A stretch of 64,000 nt of DNA from positions 4,278,001 through 4,342,000 of the forward strand of contig NZ_CP114901.1 of assembly GCF_027497175.1 (NCBI RefSeq), read 5' to 3'. Made by a program: the position numbers and the translations under genes. The notes beneath the pieces are model-generated. The model had not been told where the DNA came from and did not search any database. It worked only from the letters and a program-made list of their open reading frames with translations. Positions 53,555 through 62,600 of the stretch are shown here, one piece after another. How positions within the stretch are numbered: position 1 is the first letter of the stretch; each line of letters opens with the position of its first letter. Origin of the DNA: Verrucosispora sp. WMMD573. Its GTDB lineage: Bacteria > Actinomycetota > Actinomycetes > Mycobacteriales > Micromonosporaceae.

Positions 53555-54259
53555 GTGGCGACACTTCTGCTCCTGCGGCACGGACGCACCACCGCGAACG
53601 CCGACGGCGGCCTCGCCGGCCGGCAGCCCGTCGAGCTGGACGAGACCGGCCGCGCACAGGCCACCGCGGTTGGCGAACGCCTACGGGCGGTGCCGTTGAC
53701 GGCCGTGGTGACCAGCCCGCTGATCCGGTGCCGGCAGACTCTGGAACTGGCGTTGCCCGAGGCGTCGCCGGTGGTGGACGACGGCCTGATCGAGTGCGGG
53801 TACGGCAGTTGGGAGGGTCAGCCACTGAAGAAGCTGGCCAAGGAGCCGCTCTGGCCGGTGGTGCAGCAGCATCCCAGCGCTGCCGTGTTTCCCGGCGGCG
53901 AGGCGATGGCGCAGATGGCGACCCGAGCGGTCGCGGCGGTAAGGGCCTGGGACGCGCGGCTGAGTGCCGAACACGGTCCGGAGGCGGTTTGGCTGGCATG
54001 CAGCCACGGGGATGTGATCAAGGCAATCGTCGCCGACGCGCTCGGCGTACATCTGGATCTTTTTCAGCGGATCGTGGTGGACCCGGCCTCGGTGACCGCG
54101 ATCCGCTACACCCCGTTGCGGCCCTTCCTGGTACGCCTCAACGACGTCGGCGGCGACCTGGCCAGCCTGGTGCCGCCGCCGGGCAGGCGGCGTCGGCGGG
54201 CCCGCCGACCCGCAGACTCGGACGCCGCGGTCGGCGGTGGCGCGGGGGCGTCCCGGTGA
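53555..54259 (+). CDS. MSMEG_4193-type histidine phosphatase
   Basis: A 234-residue phosphoglycerate-mutase-like protein with the catalytic LLLRHGRTTANADG (His near residue 9), a second His in ACSHGDVIKAIVAD, and the Glu of LIECGYGSWEG. It belongs to the actinobacterial MSMEG_4193 family. It is the first of the conserved trio histidine phosphatase - DUF3090 - SCO1664-type, followed by mshC. GTG at 53555 is chosen because a TAGGGT -10 lies seven bases before it. The substrate is unknown. Confidence 0.9.
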   Translation: MATLLLLRHGRTTANADGGLAGRQPVELDETGRAQATAVGERLRAVPLTAVVTSPLIRCRQTLELALPEASPVVDDGLIECGYGSWEGQPLKKLAKEPLWPVVQQHPSAAVFPGGEAMAQMATRAVAAVRAWDARLSAEHGPEAVWLACSHGDVIKAIVADALGVHLDLFQRIVVDPASVTAIRYTPLRPFLVRLNDVGGDLASLVPPPGRRRRRARRPADSDAAVGGGAGASR

Positions 54260-54364
54260 GCCGCCCGACGCCGCATGCCGCCGCGCGTGCCGTGCGCGGG
54301 AGACACGGGATCGGCGGCGTCGCTCTTCGGGTCGGTGGGGTGCGCGCTGTGTGGGGCCGCCGGA

Positions 54365-54370
54365 TAGGGT
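54365..54370 (+). promoter_or_regulatory. -10 element of a leaderless gene
   Basis: TAGGGT seven bases before the ATG of the DUF3090 gene. Confidence 0.5.
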
Positions 54371-54377
54371 CGTGGGT

Positions 54378-54959
54378 ATGACCCACCAGGTGCACGCCTT
54401 CGAGCCGCCGGAGCGGTTCGTCGCCGGGACCGTCGGGCCGCCGGGGGAGCGCACGTTCTTCCTCCAGGCGCGCGGCGGGGGCCGGCTGGTCAGCGTGGCG
54501 CTGGAGAAGGTCCAGGTCTCCCTGCTCGCCGAGAAGCTGGAGGAACTACTCACCGAGGCCCAGCGTCGGTTCGGCGTGGAACTGCCCGAGGCTGCTGCCG
54601 TCCCGGTCGGTGACAACGACCCGCTGGAGACACCTGTGGACGAGGAGTTCCGGGTCGGCACGCTGGGCCTGGCCTTCGACGCGGACAGCGCGACCGTGGT
54701 TATCGAGGCGATCGCGGTCGGCGAGGCGGAGACCGAGATCGAGCTTGGCGAGTCGGAGGAGGAGGAAGACCCCGACGATGTCGAGCCCGACGAGGATCTC
54801 GACCGGCTCCGGGTCCGGCTGACTCCTGAGGCGACCCGCGCGTTCATCGAACGGGCCCGGCGCGTGGTCAACGCCGGCCGGCCGCCGTGCCCGCTCTGCG
54901 GCCAGCCCCTCGACCCGGCCGGCCATCTCTGCCCCCGGAACAACGGCTACCACCGGTGA
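54378..54959 (+). CDS. DUF3090 family protein
   Basis: A 193-residue protein with HQVHAFEPPERFVAGTVGPPGERTFFLQARGGGRLVSVALEK at the N-terminus, an acidic stretch (SEEEEDPDDVEPDEDLDRL) near the middle, and a C-terminal CxxC...C zinc ribbon, PPCPLCGQPLDPAGHLCPRNNGY. It belongs to the DUF3090 family found only in actinobacteria and always beside MSMEG_4193-type and SCO1664-type genes; a nucleic-acid or protein-binding role is likely. ATG at 54378 with its own leaderless -10. Confidence 0.9.
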   Translation: MTHQVHAFEPPERFVAGTVGPPGERTFFLQARGGGRLVSVALEKVQVSLLAEKLEELLTEAQRRFGVELPEAAAVPVGDNDPLETPVDEEFRVGTLGLAFDADSATVVIEAIAVGEAETEIELGESEEEEDPDDVEPDEDLDRLRVRLTPEATRAFIERARRVVNAGRPPCPLCGQPLDPAGHLCPRNNGYHR

Positions 54960-55774
54960 CCTCGTCTGGCGTGGCACCCCGGCAGGACGGGGGTGCCGCG
55001 CTGCGTCTGTTGCGTGACGGTGAACTGACCGTCGAGGGACGGCTGGTCGACGCCTCGAACACCACCCTGCGTGGCGTGCTGAGCCTGGACGGGGCCTCGG
55101 CGCGGTGCGTGTACAAGCCGGTGCGCGGCGAGCGACCGCTGTGGGACTTCCCGGACGGCACCCTCGCCGGCCGTGAGGTGGCCGCCTACCTGGTCTCCGC
55201 CGCCACGGAATGGGATCTGGTACCGCCGACGGTGCTGCGGGACGGGCCGTTCGGTCCCGGTTCCTGCCAGCTGTGGATCGACGAGCCGTCCGACGCCGAG
55301 CCACTTGTGGGCTTCGTACCGGCCGACTCGGTGCCACCCCGCTGGTTCCCGATCGCGGCCGCCCGCGACGACGACGGCACCGCGTACGCCCTGGCCCACG
55401 CCGACGACCCGCGGCTGGCCCGACTCGCGGTGCTCGACGCGGTGATCAACAATGCGGACCGCAAGGGTGGCCACGTCCTGGTTGGCCCGGACGACCGGGT
55501 CTACGGGGTCGACCACGGGGTGAGCTTCCACGTGGAGGAGAAGCTGCGTACGGTGCTCTGGGGTTGGGCCGGAGGCTCGTTGCCGGACGACGCGGTCGAG
55601 ATACTCGGCCGCCTGTCCCGTCAGCTCGCCGGCCCGCTCGGCGAGGACCTGGCCGAGCATCTCACCTTCGGTGAGATCGCCGAGCTGGCCACCCGGATCG
55701 ACCGGCTGTGCGAGAGCCGTCGCTTTCCGCAGCCGTCCCAGGACTGGCCGGCGGTGCCCTGGCCGCCGATCTGA
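54956..55774 (+). CDS. SCO1664-family protein (PI-kinase-like fold)
   Basis: A 272-residue actinobacterial protein of the SCO1664 family: DGELTVEGRLVDASNTTLRGVLSLDG, ARCVYKPVRGERPLWDFPDGTLAGREVAAYLVSAATEW, then NNADRKGGHVLVGPDDRVYGVDHGVSFH, which resembles the catalytic and activation loops of phosphatidylinositol-kinase-like (HipA/PI3K) folds, with D/N-based metal ligands. Its function is unassigned. The GTG at 54956 overlaps the DUF3090 stop (GTGA), so they are coupled. Confidence 0.88.
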   Translation: MTSSGVAPRQDGGAALRLLRDGELTVEGRLVDASNTTLRGVLSLDGASARCVYKPVRGERPLWDFPDGTLAGREVAAYLVSAATEWDLVPPTVLRDGPFGPGSCQLWIDEPSDAEPLVGFVPADSVPPRWFPIAAARDDDGTAYALAHADDPRLARLAVLDAVINNADRKGGHVLVGPDDRVYGVDHGVSFHVEEKLRTVLWGWAGGSLPDDAVEILGRLSRQLAGPLGEDLAEHLTFGEIAELATRIDRLCESRRFPQPSQDWPAVPWPPI

Positions 55775-55826
55775 GCCTGTCGCGTTGATCACTCTCGGGC
55801 CGGCGTGACGTCGCCCAACGGCTGGC

Positions 55827-55832
55827 TAGGCT
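55827..55832 (+). promoter_or_regulatory. -10 element of mshC
   Basis: TAGGCT seven bases before the mshC ATG, the third of three equal leaderless signatures in this cluster. Confidence 0.5.
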
Positions 55833-55839
55833 GACGGTC

Positions 55840-57129
55840 ATGGAGTCTTGGGTAGGGCACGAGGTGCCGCGACTGCCGGGCCGGAGCGAGCCGTTGCGGT
55901 TGTTCGACTCGGCGCGGGAGAGTGTGCAGCCGAGCGACCCGGACGGCACCGCCACGATGTACGTCTGCGGCATCACCCCGTACGACGCCACCCACCTCGG
56001 TCACGCCGCCACCATGATCACCTTTGACATGGTGCAGCGGATGTGGCGCGACGCCGGCCACGAGGTCCGGTACGTGCAGAACGTCACCGACATCGACGAC
56101 CCGCTGCTGGAACGGGCCGAACGCGACCGTGAGGACTGGAAGGTCCTGGCGATGCGGGAGACGGCACTGTTCCGGGAGGACATGGAGGCGTTGCGGATCA
56201 TCCCGCCGGCCCACTACGTCGGCGCGGTGGAGTCGATCCCGGACATCGCCGAGAAGGTGCTGGTGCTGCTCAAGGACGGTGCCGCGTACCGTCTCGACGA
56301 CGGTACCGGCGACGTCTACTTCGACATCTCGGCCGCGCCGAGCTTCGGCTACGAGTCCAACCTCTCCCGCGCGGAGATGCTGGAGATCTTCCCCGAGCGC
56401 GGCGGCGACCCGGACCGCGCCGGCAAGCGCGACCCGCTGGACCCGCTGCTCTGGCGCGGCGCCCGAGACGGCGAACCGTCCTGGCGGGGCGGAGACCTCG
56501 GCCCGGGCCGACCGGGCTGGCACATCGAGTGCGCGGTGATCGCCCTCGGCCTGCTCGGCTCCACCATCGACGTGCAGGGTGGCGGCAACGACCTGCTCTT
56601 CCCGCACCACGAGTGCTCCGCCGCGCACGCCGAGCGGTTGACCGGCGCGGCCCCGTTCGCCAGTCACTACGTGCACGCCGGCATGATCGGGCTGGACGGC
56701 GAGAAGATGTCCAAGTCCCGGGGCAACCTGGTCTTCGTCTCGCGGCTGCGCGCCGACCGGGTGGATCCGATGGCGGTCCGGCTGGCGCTGCTCTCCGGTC
56801 ACTATCGCACCGACCGGTCCTGGACCGACGATCTGCTCACCGTCGCCGAGGAGCGGCTGCGCCGTTGGCGGCGCGCCGCCGCCGCCACGGCCGGGCCGTC
56901 CGGGTCAGCCTTCCTGGCCGGCGTACGCGAACGACTCACCGACGATCTCGACACCCTCGGTGCCCTGCGGCTGGCCGACGAGTGGGCCGAGCGGACCCTA
57001 GCCGGTTCCGGTTCCGGTTCCGGTTCCGGTTCCGGTTCCGGTGCCGGTGCCGCCGGTGCCGCCGACGACCCGGCCGCGCCGCGCCTCTTCGCCGACACCG
57101 TCGACGCCCTGCTCGGCATCCGCCTCTGA
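55840..57129 (+). CDS. mshC: Cysteine--1-D-myo-inosityl 2-amino-2-deoxy-alpha-D-glucopyranoside ligase
   Basis: Fourth step of mycothiol synthesis: joins cysteine to GlcN-inositol with ATP. The class I aminoacyl-tRNA synthetase-like fold has the HIGH-like ATHLGHAAT (residues ~52) and KMSKS (EKMSKSRGN) motifs, the zinc/cysteine site GWHIECAV and [10 protein letters not shown]. It comes after the conserved trio, as in other actinobacteria. A C-terminal (GS)6 stretch from six GGTTCC repeats (57004-57039) sits near residue 390 in an otherwise helical tail. ATG at 55840 is leaderless. Confidence 0.95.
   Translation: MESWVGHEVPRLPGRSEPLRLFDSARESVQPSDPDGTATMYVCGITPYDATHLGHAATMITFDMVQRMWRDAGHEVRYVQNVTDIDDPLLERAERDREDWKVLAMRETALFREDMEALRIIPPAHYVGAVESIPDIAEKVLVLLKDGAAYRLDDGTGDVYFDISAAPSFGYESNLSRAEMLEIFPERGGDPDRAGKRDPLDPLLWRGARDGEPSWRGGDLGPGRPGWHIECAVIALGLLGSTIDVQGGGNDLLFPHHECSAAHAERLTGAAPFASHYVHAGMIGLDGEKMSKSRGNLVFVSRLRADRVDPMAVRLALLSGHYRTDRSWTDDLLTVAEERLRRWRRAAAATAGPSGSAFLAGVRERLTDDLDTLGALRLADEWAERTLAGSGSGSGSGSGSGAGAAGAADDPAAPRLFADTVDALLGIRL
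57004..57039. repeat. GGTTCC hexamer repeat (x6) in mshC
   Basis: Six perfect GGTTCC units followed by two GGTGCC units, encoding Gly-Ser pairs. Unit number can change without shifting the frame, so it may vary in length between strains. Confidence 0.9.
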
Positions 57130-57217
57130 CCCGAGCCGGCAACGTCTTCGGTCCCGCGCCGTGCCCCCTTCCGCGCCGTGCCCCCTCCCGCGCCGTGCCC
57201 CCTCCCGCCCGAGCGGA

Positions 57218-57540
57218 CAACATCCCCGATGTTGCTGTCTCGGACGCCCGTGAGGGGACAACTTCGCCGATGTTGCTGTCTCGGACGCCGCAGGACAACG
57301 TCCCCGATCCTGTCCTTGTGGGCGCCCTGACCGGACGCCTTGAGACAGCAACTTCCCCGATGTTGCTGTCTCGGACGCCCGTGAGGGGACAACTTCGCCG
57401 ATGTTGCTGTCTCGGACGCCGCAGGACAACGTCCCCGATCCTGTCCTTGTGGGCGCCCTGCCCGGACGCCTTGAGACAGCAACTTCCCCGATGTTGCTGT
57501 CTCGGACGCCCGTGAGGGGACAACATCGCTGATGTTGCTG
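57218..57540. repeat. 2.5 tandem 131-bp units carrying eight CAACATC-like palindromes
   Basis: A 131-bp unit repeats with period confirmed at 57224, 57355 and 57486. Each unit holds palindromes CAACNTC-NNN-GATGTTG at relative positions 0, 41 and a degenerate copy at ~78, giving eight copies at 57218, 57259, 57296, 57349, 57390, 57427, 57480 and 57521. The first copy is identical over 20 bases to the copy at 17720. The region is non-coding, between mshC and a GntR gene. Confidence 0.9.
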
Positions 57541-57602
57541 CTTGCTGTTCCCCGTCGGGGTGCGGTCCCCATGGGAGGCGGACGTGGGGTGGTGGGGGTG
57601 GG

Positions 57603-58394
57603 TCAGCCGAGGACGAGGCCGGGGTCGGGGTCGGGCTCGGCGGTGGGTGCGGGGATCTGGTACTCCTCGGTCAGCGTGGTGACCGGGCCGGGCCAGGTGG
57701 CCTGGGCGACCTCGATGGGGCGGCGCTGCGGGTCGTACGCCACGTGCAGCAGGTGCAGCACCGGGGTGTCCGGCCGGATCTGGAGGATCTCCGACTCCTC
57801 GCGGCTCGGCTGGCGGGCGGTGATGGTGTCGGTGGCGGTCGCGTACCGGCGGCCGGTGGCTTCCTCTGCCTCCTGGTAGAGCGGGCGGCCGAACGCCTCT
57901 ACCCGCTCCAGACTGGTGCCGGCCGTGTCGGTGGGCATGAACCAGGAGGCGCCCACCTCGACCGGTGAGTCCTCGGTACGGACGAGGTGGCGGCGGCACA
58001 GCAGCTCGGTGCCGTCGGGTACGCCGAACGCGTCGGCCACCTCGGGCGGCGCGGGGGAGCGGCCGACGGAGACGAGCTGCTGGCGATAGCGGGCCGCCAG
58101 GTCGGTGTGGTAGCCGCGGAAGCCGCCGTAGCGGCCTCGGGAGAGCCGGTTGAGTCGCCGCCGGGTGCCCCGCACGTACGTACCGGAGCCGGGTTTGGTG
58201 ATCAGAATGCCCTCGACCCGCAGCTGGTCCACGGCGCGTTGGACGGTCTGCTTGGCCACCCCGAACATCTCGGCGATGGCCGGGATGGACGGCAGCCGTT
58301 CGCCCGGTGCCCAGTCGCCGCGCCGAATCTGGCTCTTGAGCTGCGCCGCGATCTGCCGGTGCGGAAATTCGGCCGCCCCCGGGTTGATCTGCAT
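57603..58394 (-). CDS. GntR/HutC-family transcriptional regulator
   Basis: A 263-residue GntR regulator with an N-terminal winged HTH (FPHRQIAAQLKSQIRRGDWAPGERLPSIPAIAEMFGVAKQTVQRAVDQLRVEGILITKPGSGTYV) and a C-terminal UTRA/HutC-type effector domain (ARYRQQLVSVGRSPAPPEVADAFGVPDGTELLCRRHLV, then HVAYDPQRRPIEVAQATWPG). ATG at 58394 has GAGGAGG upstream. The CTAGGTTCCTAG site next to its start may be its own operator. No catabolic target gene is close, so the regulon is unknown. Confidence 0.92.
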   Translation of the reverse strand: MQINPGAAEFPHRQIAAQLKSQIRRGDWAPGERLPSIPAIAEMFGVAKQTVQRAVDQLRVEGILITKPGSGTYVRGTRRRLNRLSRGRYGGFRGYHTDLAARYRQQLVSVGRSPAPPEVADAFGVPDGTELLCRRHLVRTEDSPVEVGASWFMPTDTAGTSLERVEAFGRPLYQEAEEATGRRYATATDTITARQPSREESEILQIRPDTPVLHLLHVAYDPQRRPIEVAQATWPGPVTTLTEEYQIPAPTAEPDPDPGLVLG

Positions 58395-58413
58395 CCCGCC
58401 TCCTCATTTTCAG

Positions 58414-58425
58414 CTAGGTTCCTAG
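58414..58425. promoter_or_regulatory. Candidate GntR operator CTAGGTTCCTAG
   Basis: Five-base arms CTAGG and CCTAG around TT, 20 bases upstream of the GntR start codon. A symmetric site of this size suits autoregulation by a GntR dimer. Confidence 0.4.
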
Positions 58426-58470
58426 GATGCCGTACAGGTCGTTTGTGCCGCCACCCCGACACACACGACG

Positions 58471-58501
58471 AGACCCCGGGCCGACGAACGACCCGGGGTC
58501 T
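58471..58501. terminator. Hairpin terminator after PAC2 gene
   Basis: 10-bp arms AGACCCCGGG (58471-58480) and CCCGGGGTCT (58492-58501) with an 11-base loop, 21 bases after the PAC2 stop on the minus strand. Confidence 0.8.
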
Positions 58502-58522
58502 ACAGAGCGAACGAAGGGAGGG

Positions 58523-59392
58523 CTACCAGGAACCGGCGGTGGGGCCGGCGGATCCGCCGCGGCGGCGCAGGTACTTCTCGAACTCCTGGGCGATCTCGTC
58601 CCCGGTCAACGGGGTGATGCCGGCGTCACCGACGCGTTCCTCCAGCTCGCGGACGTACTCGCCCAGCTCGGCGTCCTGCTCGGCGGCGCTGCGTACCCGC
58701 TGTTCCCACTCGGCGGCCTCCTCGGCCAGGTCGGCCATGGGCACCGGCAGGTCCAGCACCTCCTCGACCCGGTGCAGCAGGGCGAGGGTGGCCTTCGGGC
58801 AGGGCGGGTTGTTGGCGTAGTGCGGCACGTGGACCCAGAACGAGACGGCGTCGACCTCGGCGCGGGTGCAGGCGTCGTGCAGCACGCCCACGATGCCGGT
58901 CGGCCCGTCGTACCGGGTCGGGGTGAGCTGGTAGCGGCGCGCCGCGTCGGCGTCGGAGGCGCTGCCACTGATCGGCAGCGGCCGGGTGTACGGCACGTCG
59001 GCCAGCAGGGCGCCGAGCAGCACCACCCGCTCGACCTCCAGGCTGTGGCAGATCTCCAGCACCTGCTCGCAGAAGGTCCGCCACCGCATGCTCGGCTCGA
59101 TGCCGCGGATCAGCACCACGTCCCGCTCGGTGCCGGCGGGGCTGGCGACCGTGAACCGGGTGGTCGGCCATTCCACCCGGCGGGTGGCGCCGTCGGACAT
59201 GGCAATCGTGGGCCGGCTGACCTGGAAGTCGTAGAAGTCCTCCGGGTCCAACTCGGTGACGGGCCGGGCCTCCCACACCTGCTCCAGGTGCTCGACCGCC
59301 GCGGTGGATGCGTCCGCCGCGTCGTTCCACCCCTCGAAGGCGCAGATGGCGACCGGGGACCGCAGCACCGGCAGCCCGTCGAACTCGGTCAC
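58523..59392 (-). CDS. PAC2 family protein (proteasome-assembly-chaperone-like)
   Basis: A 289-residue protein of the PAC2 superfamily, homologous to eukaryotic proteasome assembly chaperones and to actinobacterial proteasome-cofactor-like proteins: SPVAICAFEGWNDAADASTAAVEHLE, EDFYDFQVSRPTIAMSDG, VVLIRGIEPSMRWRTFCEQVLE, VVLLGALLADVPYTRPLP and TGIVGVLHDAC, then a helical C-terminal part. Its role in bacteria is uncertain; proteasome-linked assembly is plausible. GTG at 59392 follows CAGGAGGTGA. Confidence 0.9.
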   Translation of the reverse strand: MTEFDGLPVLRSPVAICAFEGWNDAADASTAAVEHLEQVWEARPVTELDPEDFYDFQVSRPTIAMSDGATRRVEWPTTRFTVASPAGTERDVVLIRGIEPSMRWRTFCEQVLEICHSLEVERVVLLGALLADVPYTRPLPISGSASDADAARRYQLTPTRYDGPTGIVGVLHDACTRAEVDAVSFWVHVPHYANNPPCPKATLALLHRVEEVLDLPVPMADLAEEAAEWEQRVRSAAEQDAELGEYVRELEERVGDAGITPLTGDEIAQEFEKYLRRRGGSAGPTAGSW

Positions 59393-59621
59393 GCCGTCAC
59401 CTCCTGCTCGTCACCGGCGGCCCGGGAGATGGTCCCGGTCGTCCGCCCACGGTGCGTGGCGGTGTCGCTGTAGTCCTTCACGTCAGTCAGCCTACGTGCC
59501 AGCCCCGGGCCCGGCCCGTCGGCCGCGCCGGATGGGGCGGGCGTCGGCACCGGAGTGGGAGTGCGCGGACACCGGCCGGCCGTCCACGGTGCTGGGCAAT
59601 GGGCACCAAAACGGGCAACGT

Positions 59622-59646
59622 GATCCCGATGACACAATGTGGGATC
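59622..59646. promoter_or_regulatory. Inverted repeat upstream of metH
   Basis: GATCCC at 59622-59627 and GGGATC at 59641-59646 flank GATGACACAATGT, 50 bases before the metH GTG. It could be an operator for a methionine or SAM regulator. Confidence 0.35.
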
Positions 59647-59683
59647 GGACGGTACGCAGGGGTGTGGGCCCGGCCGACCGCAC

Positions 59684-59689
59684 TAACCT
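59684..59689 (+). promoter_or_regulatory. -10 element of metH
   Basis: TAACCT six bases before the metH GTG; matches the leaderless pattern of this window. Confidence 0.45.
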
Positions 59690-59695
59690 GAGGTC

Positions 59696-62600
59696 GTGCG
59701 TACTTCGTTGCTCGACGCGTTGACCGACCGGATCCTCGTCACCGACGGGGCGATGGGCACGATGCTGCAGGCTGCGGACCTGACCCTGGACGACTTCGAC
59801 GGTCTGGAGGGGTGCAACGAGATCCTCAACGTCACCCGTCCGGACGTCGTACGTGGGGTGCACGAGGCGTACCTGGCGGCGGGCGCGGACTGTGTGGAGA
59901 CGAACACCTTCGGCGCGAACCTGCCCAACCTCGCCGAGTACGACATCCAGCACCGCATCCGCGAACTGTCGGCGGCCGGTGCCCGCATCGCCCGGGAGGC
60001 CGCCGACGCGTACTCGACGGCTGAGCGGCCCCGGTTCGTGCTCGGGTCCATCGGTCCCGGTACGAAGCTGCCCACCCTCGGGCACGCCACCTACGCCACG
60101 CTGCGCGACGCCTATCAGGCGAACGCCGCCGGGCTGATCGAGGGCGGCGCGGACGCCCTGATCGTGGAGACCTGCCAGGACCTGCTTCAGGTCAAGGCTG
60201 CGGTCATCGGCTCGCAGCGGGCGATGACCGAGTTGGGTCGCAGGATCCCGCTGATCTGTCACGTCACCGTGGAGACCACTGGCACCATGCTGCTTGGCAG
60301 CGAGATCGGTGCCGCGCTGACCGCGATCGAGCCGCTCGGGGTCGACCTGATCGGCCTGAACTGCGCCACCGGTCCGGCCGAGATGAGCGAGCATCTGCGC
60401 TACCTCTCGCAGCACGCCCGGGTGCCGCTGTCGGTGATGCCTAACGCGGGCCTGCCGCAGCTCTCCGCGGATGGCGCGGTCTACCCGCTGACCCCGGTGG
60501 AGCTGGCCGACGCCATGGAACGCTTCGTCACCGAGTACGGCGTCTCCCTGGTCGGAGGCTGTTGCGGCACCACCCCGGAGCACATCCGGGTGCTCGCCGA
60601 ACGGCTGGGCGGGGCCCGGCCGGTGGCCCGTGAGCCGGGTACCGATCCGGGTGTCTCCTCGATCTACCACCACGTGCCGTTCGCGCAGGACGCCAGCGTG
60701 CTGATGGTGGGGGAGCGGACCAACGCCAACGGCTCCAAGGCGTTCCGGGAGGCGATGCTCGCCGCCGACTGGCAGTCCTGTGTGGAGATCGCCCGAGGTC
60801 AGGCCCGCGACGGTTCGCACCTGCTGGACCTCTGCATCGACTATGTCGGCCGGGACGGCACCACCGACATGCGTGAGCTGGCCGGCCGGTTCGCCACCGC
60901 CTCCACGTTGCCGATCATGTTGGACTCGACCGAGCCGGCGGTGATCGAGGCCGGCCTGGAGATGCTCGGTGGCCGGTGCGTGGTCAACTCGGTCAACTTC
61001 GAGGACGGCGACGGCCCCGACTCCCGGTACGCGCGGGTGATGCCGGTGGTCGCCGAGCACGGCGCCGCCGTGGTCGCGCTGCTCATCGACGAGGAGGGGC
61101 AGGCCCGCACGGCGGAGTGGAAGGTACGGGTGGCCGAGCGGCTGATCGAGGATCTCACCGGTCGGTGGGGGATGCACCGCTCGGACATCCTCATCGACGC
61201 GCTGACCTTCCCGATCGCCACGGGTCAGGAGGAGACCCGCCGCGACGGCATCGAGACCATCGAGGCGATCCGGGAGATCGCCCGTCGCTGGCCCGGGGTG
61301 AACTTCACCCTGGGCATCTCGAACGTCTCGTTCGGACTGAACCCGGCGGCCCGGCAGGTGCTCAACTCGGTCTTCCTGCACGAGTGCGTGCAGGCCGGGC
61401 TCACCTCGGCGATCGTGCACGCCAGCAAGATCCTGCCGATGTCGAAGATTCCCGACGAACAGCGCGAGATCGCCCTCGACCTGGTCTACGACCGGCGGCG
61501 TGAGGGCTACGACCCGGTGCAGCGGTTCATCGAGGTCTTCGAGGGCGTGGACGCCGCCTCGGCGCGTGCCACCCGGGCCGAGGAGTTGGCGGCCCTGCCG
61601 CTCAACGAGCGGCTCAAGCGGCGGATCATCGACGGCGAGCGCAACGGCCTGGAAGCCGACCTCGACGCGGCGATGGCGGCCGGCACCGCTCCGCTGCTCA
61701 TCATCAACGACATCCTGCTGGACGGCATGAGGGTCGTCGGTGAGCTGTTCGGCTCCGGTCAGATGCAGCTGCCGTTCGTGCTTCAGTCGGCCGAGGTGAT
61801 GAAGACCGCTGTGGCGTACCTCGAACCGCACATGGAGAAGGCCGACGACGGCGGCAAGGGCCGCATCGTGCTCGCGACCGTCAAGGGCGACGTGCACGAC
61901 ATCGGCAAGAACCTGGTCGACATCATCCTGTCGAACAACGGCTACGAGGTGGTGAACATCGGCATCAAGCAGCCGATCTCCGCCATCCTCGACGCCGCCG
62001 AGCAGCACCGCGCCGACGCCATCGGGATGTCGGGCCTGCTGGTCAAGAGCACCGTCATCATGAAGGAGAACCTGGTCGAGATGGCGTCGCGCGGGGTCGC
62101 GGAGCGCTGGCCGGTCCTGCTCGGCGGCGCGGCGCTGACCCGGGCGTACGTCGAGGACGACCTGCGGTCGATGTTCCCCGGCCAGGTGCACTACGCCCGC
62201 GACGCCTTCGAGGGGCTGTCCCTGATGGACCGGGTGATGGCCGCGAAGCGCGGCGGTGCCCCGGTGGTGGACGCCGAGCGGGAGGCGGCCCTCGCGGCCC
62301 GGCGGGCCCGCCGGGAACGGCAGCGCGCGGTCGTCGCCGAGTCGCTGCCGGAGTTGCACGACACCTCGGTACGCTCCGACGTCGCGGTCGGCGTTCCGGT
62401 GCCGGTCGCACCGTTCCACGGCACCCGGGTGGTCAAGGGGGTGCCGTTGGCCGACTACGCGGCGCTGCTGGATGAGCGGGCCACTTTCATGGGCCAGTGG
62501 GGGCTGCGCGGTGCGCGCGGCGGCAAGGGCCCGTCGTACGAGGAACTTGTGGAGACCGAGGGTCGGCCGAGGCTGCGTTACTGGCTGGACCGGCTGATCG

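Larger units (their letters stand above)
59393..59695. other. Intergenic region upstream of metH
   Basis: About 300 bases with no gene or riboswitch core visible. Besides the inverted repeat at 59622-59646 it holds no recognisable feature until the metH -10. Confidence 0.5.

Noticed and set aside
57004..57039. Phase-variation switch in mshC
   Set aside because: A six-base repeat keeps the frame whatever the copy number, so it cannot turn the gene off by slippage.
57218..57540. CRISPR array
   Set aside because: Units repeat at 131 bp, palindromes vary in spacing and there are no distinct spacers or cas genes.
59393..59695. Cobalamin riboswitch before metH
   Set aside because: No B12-box-like core seen, and the metH -10 lies six bases before its start, leaving no room for a leader.
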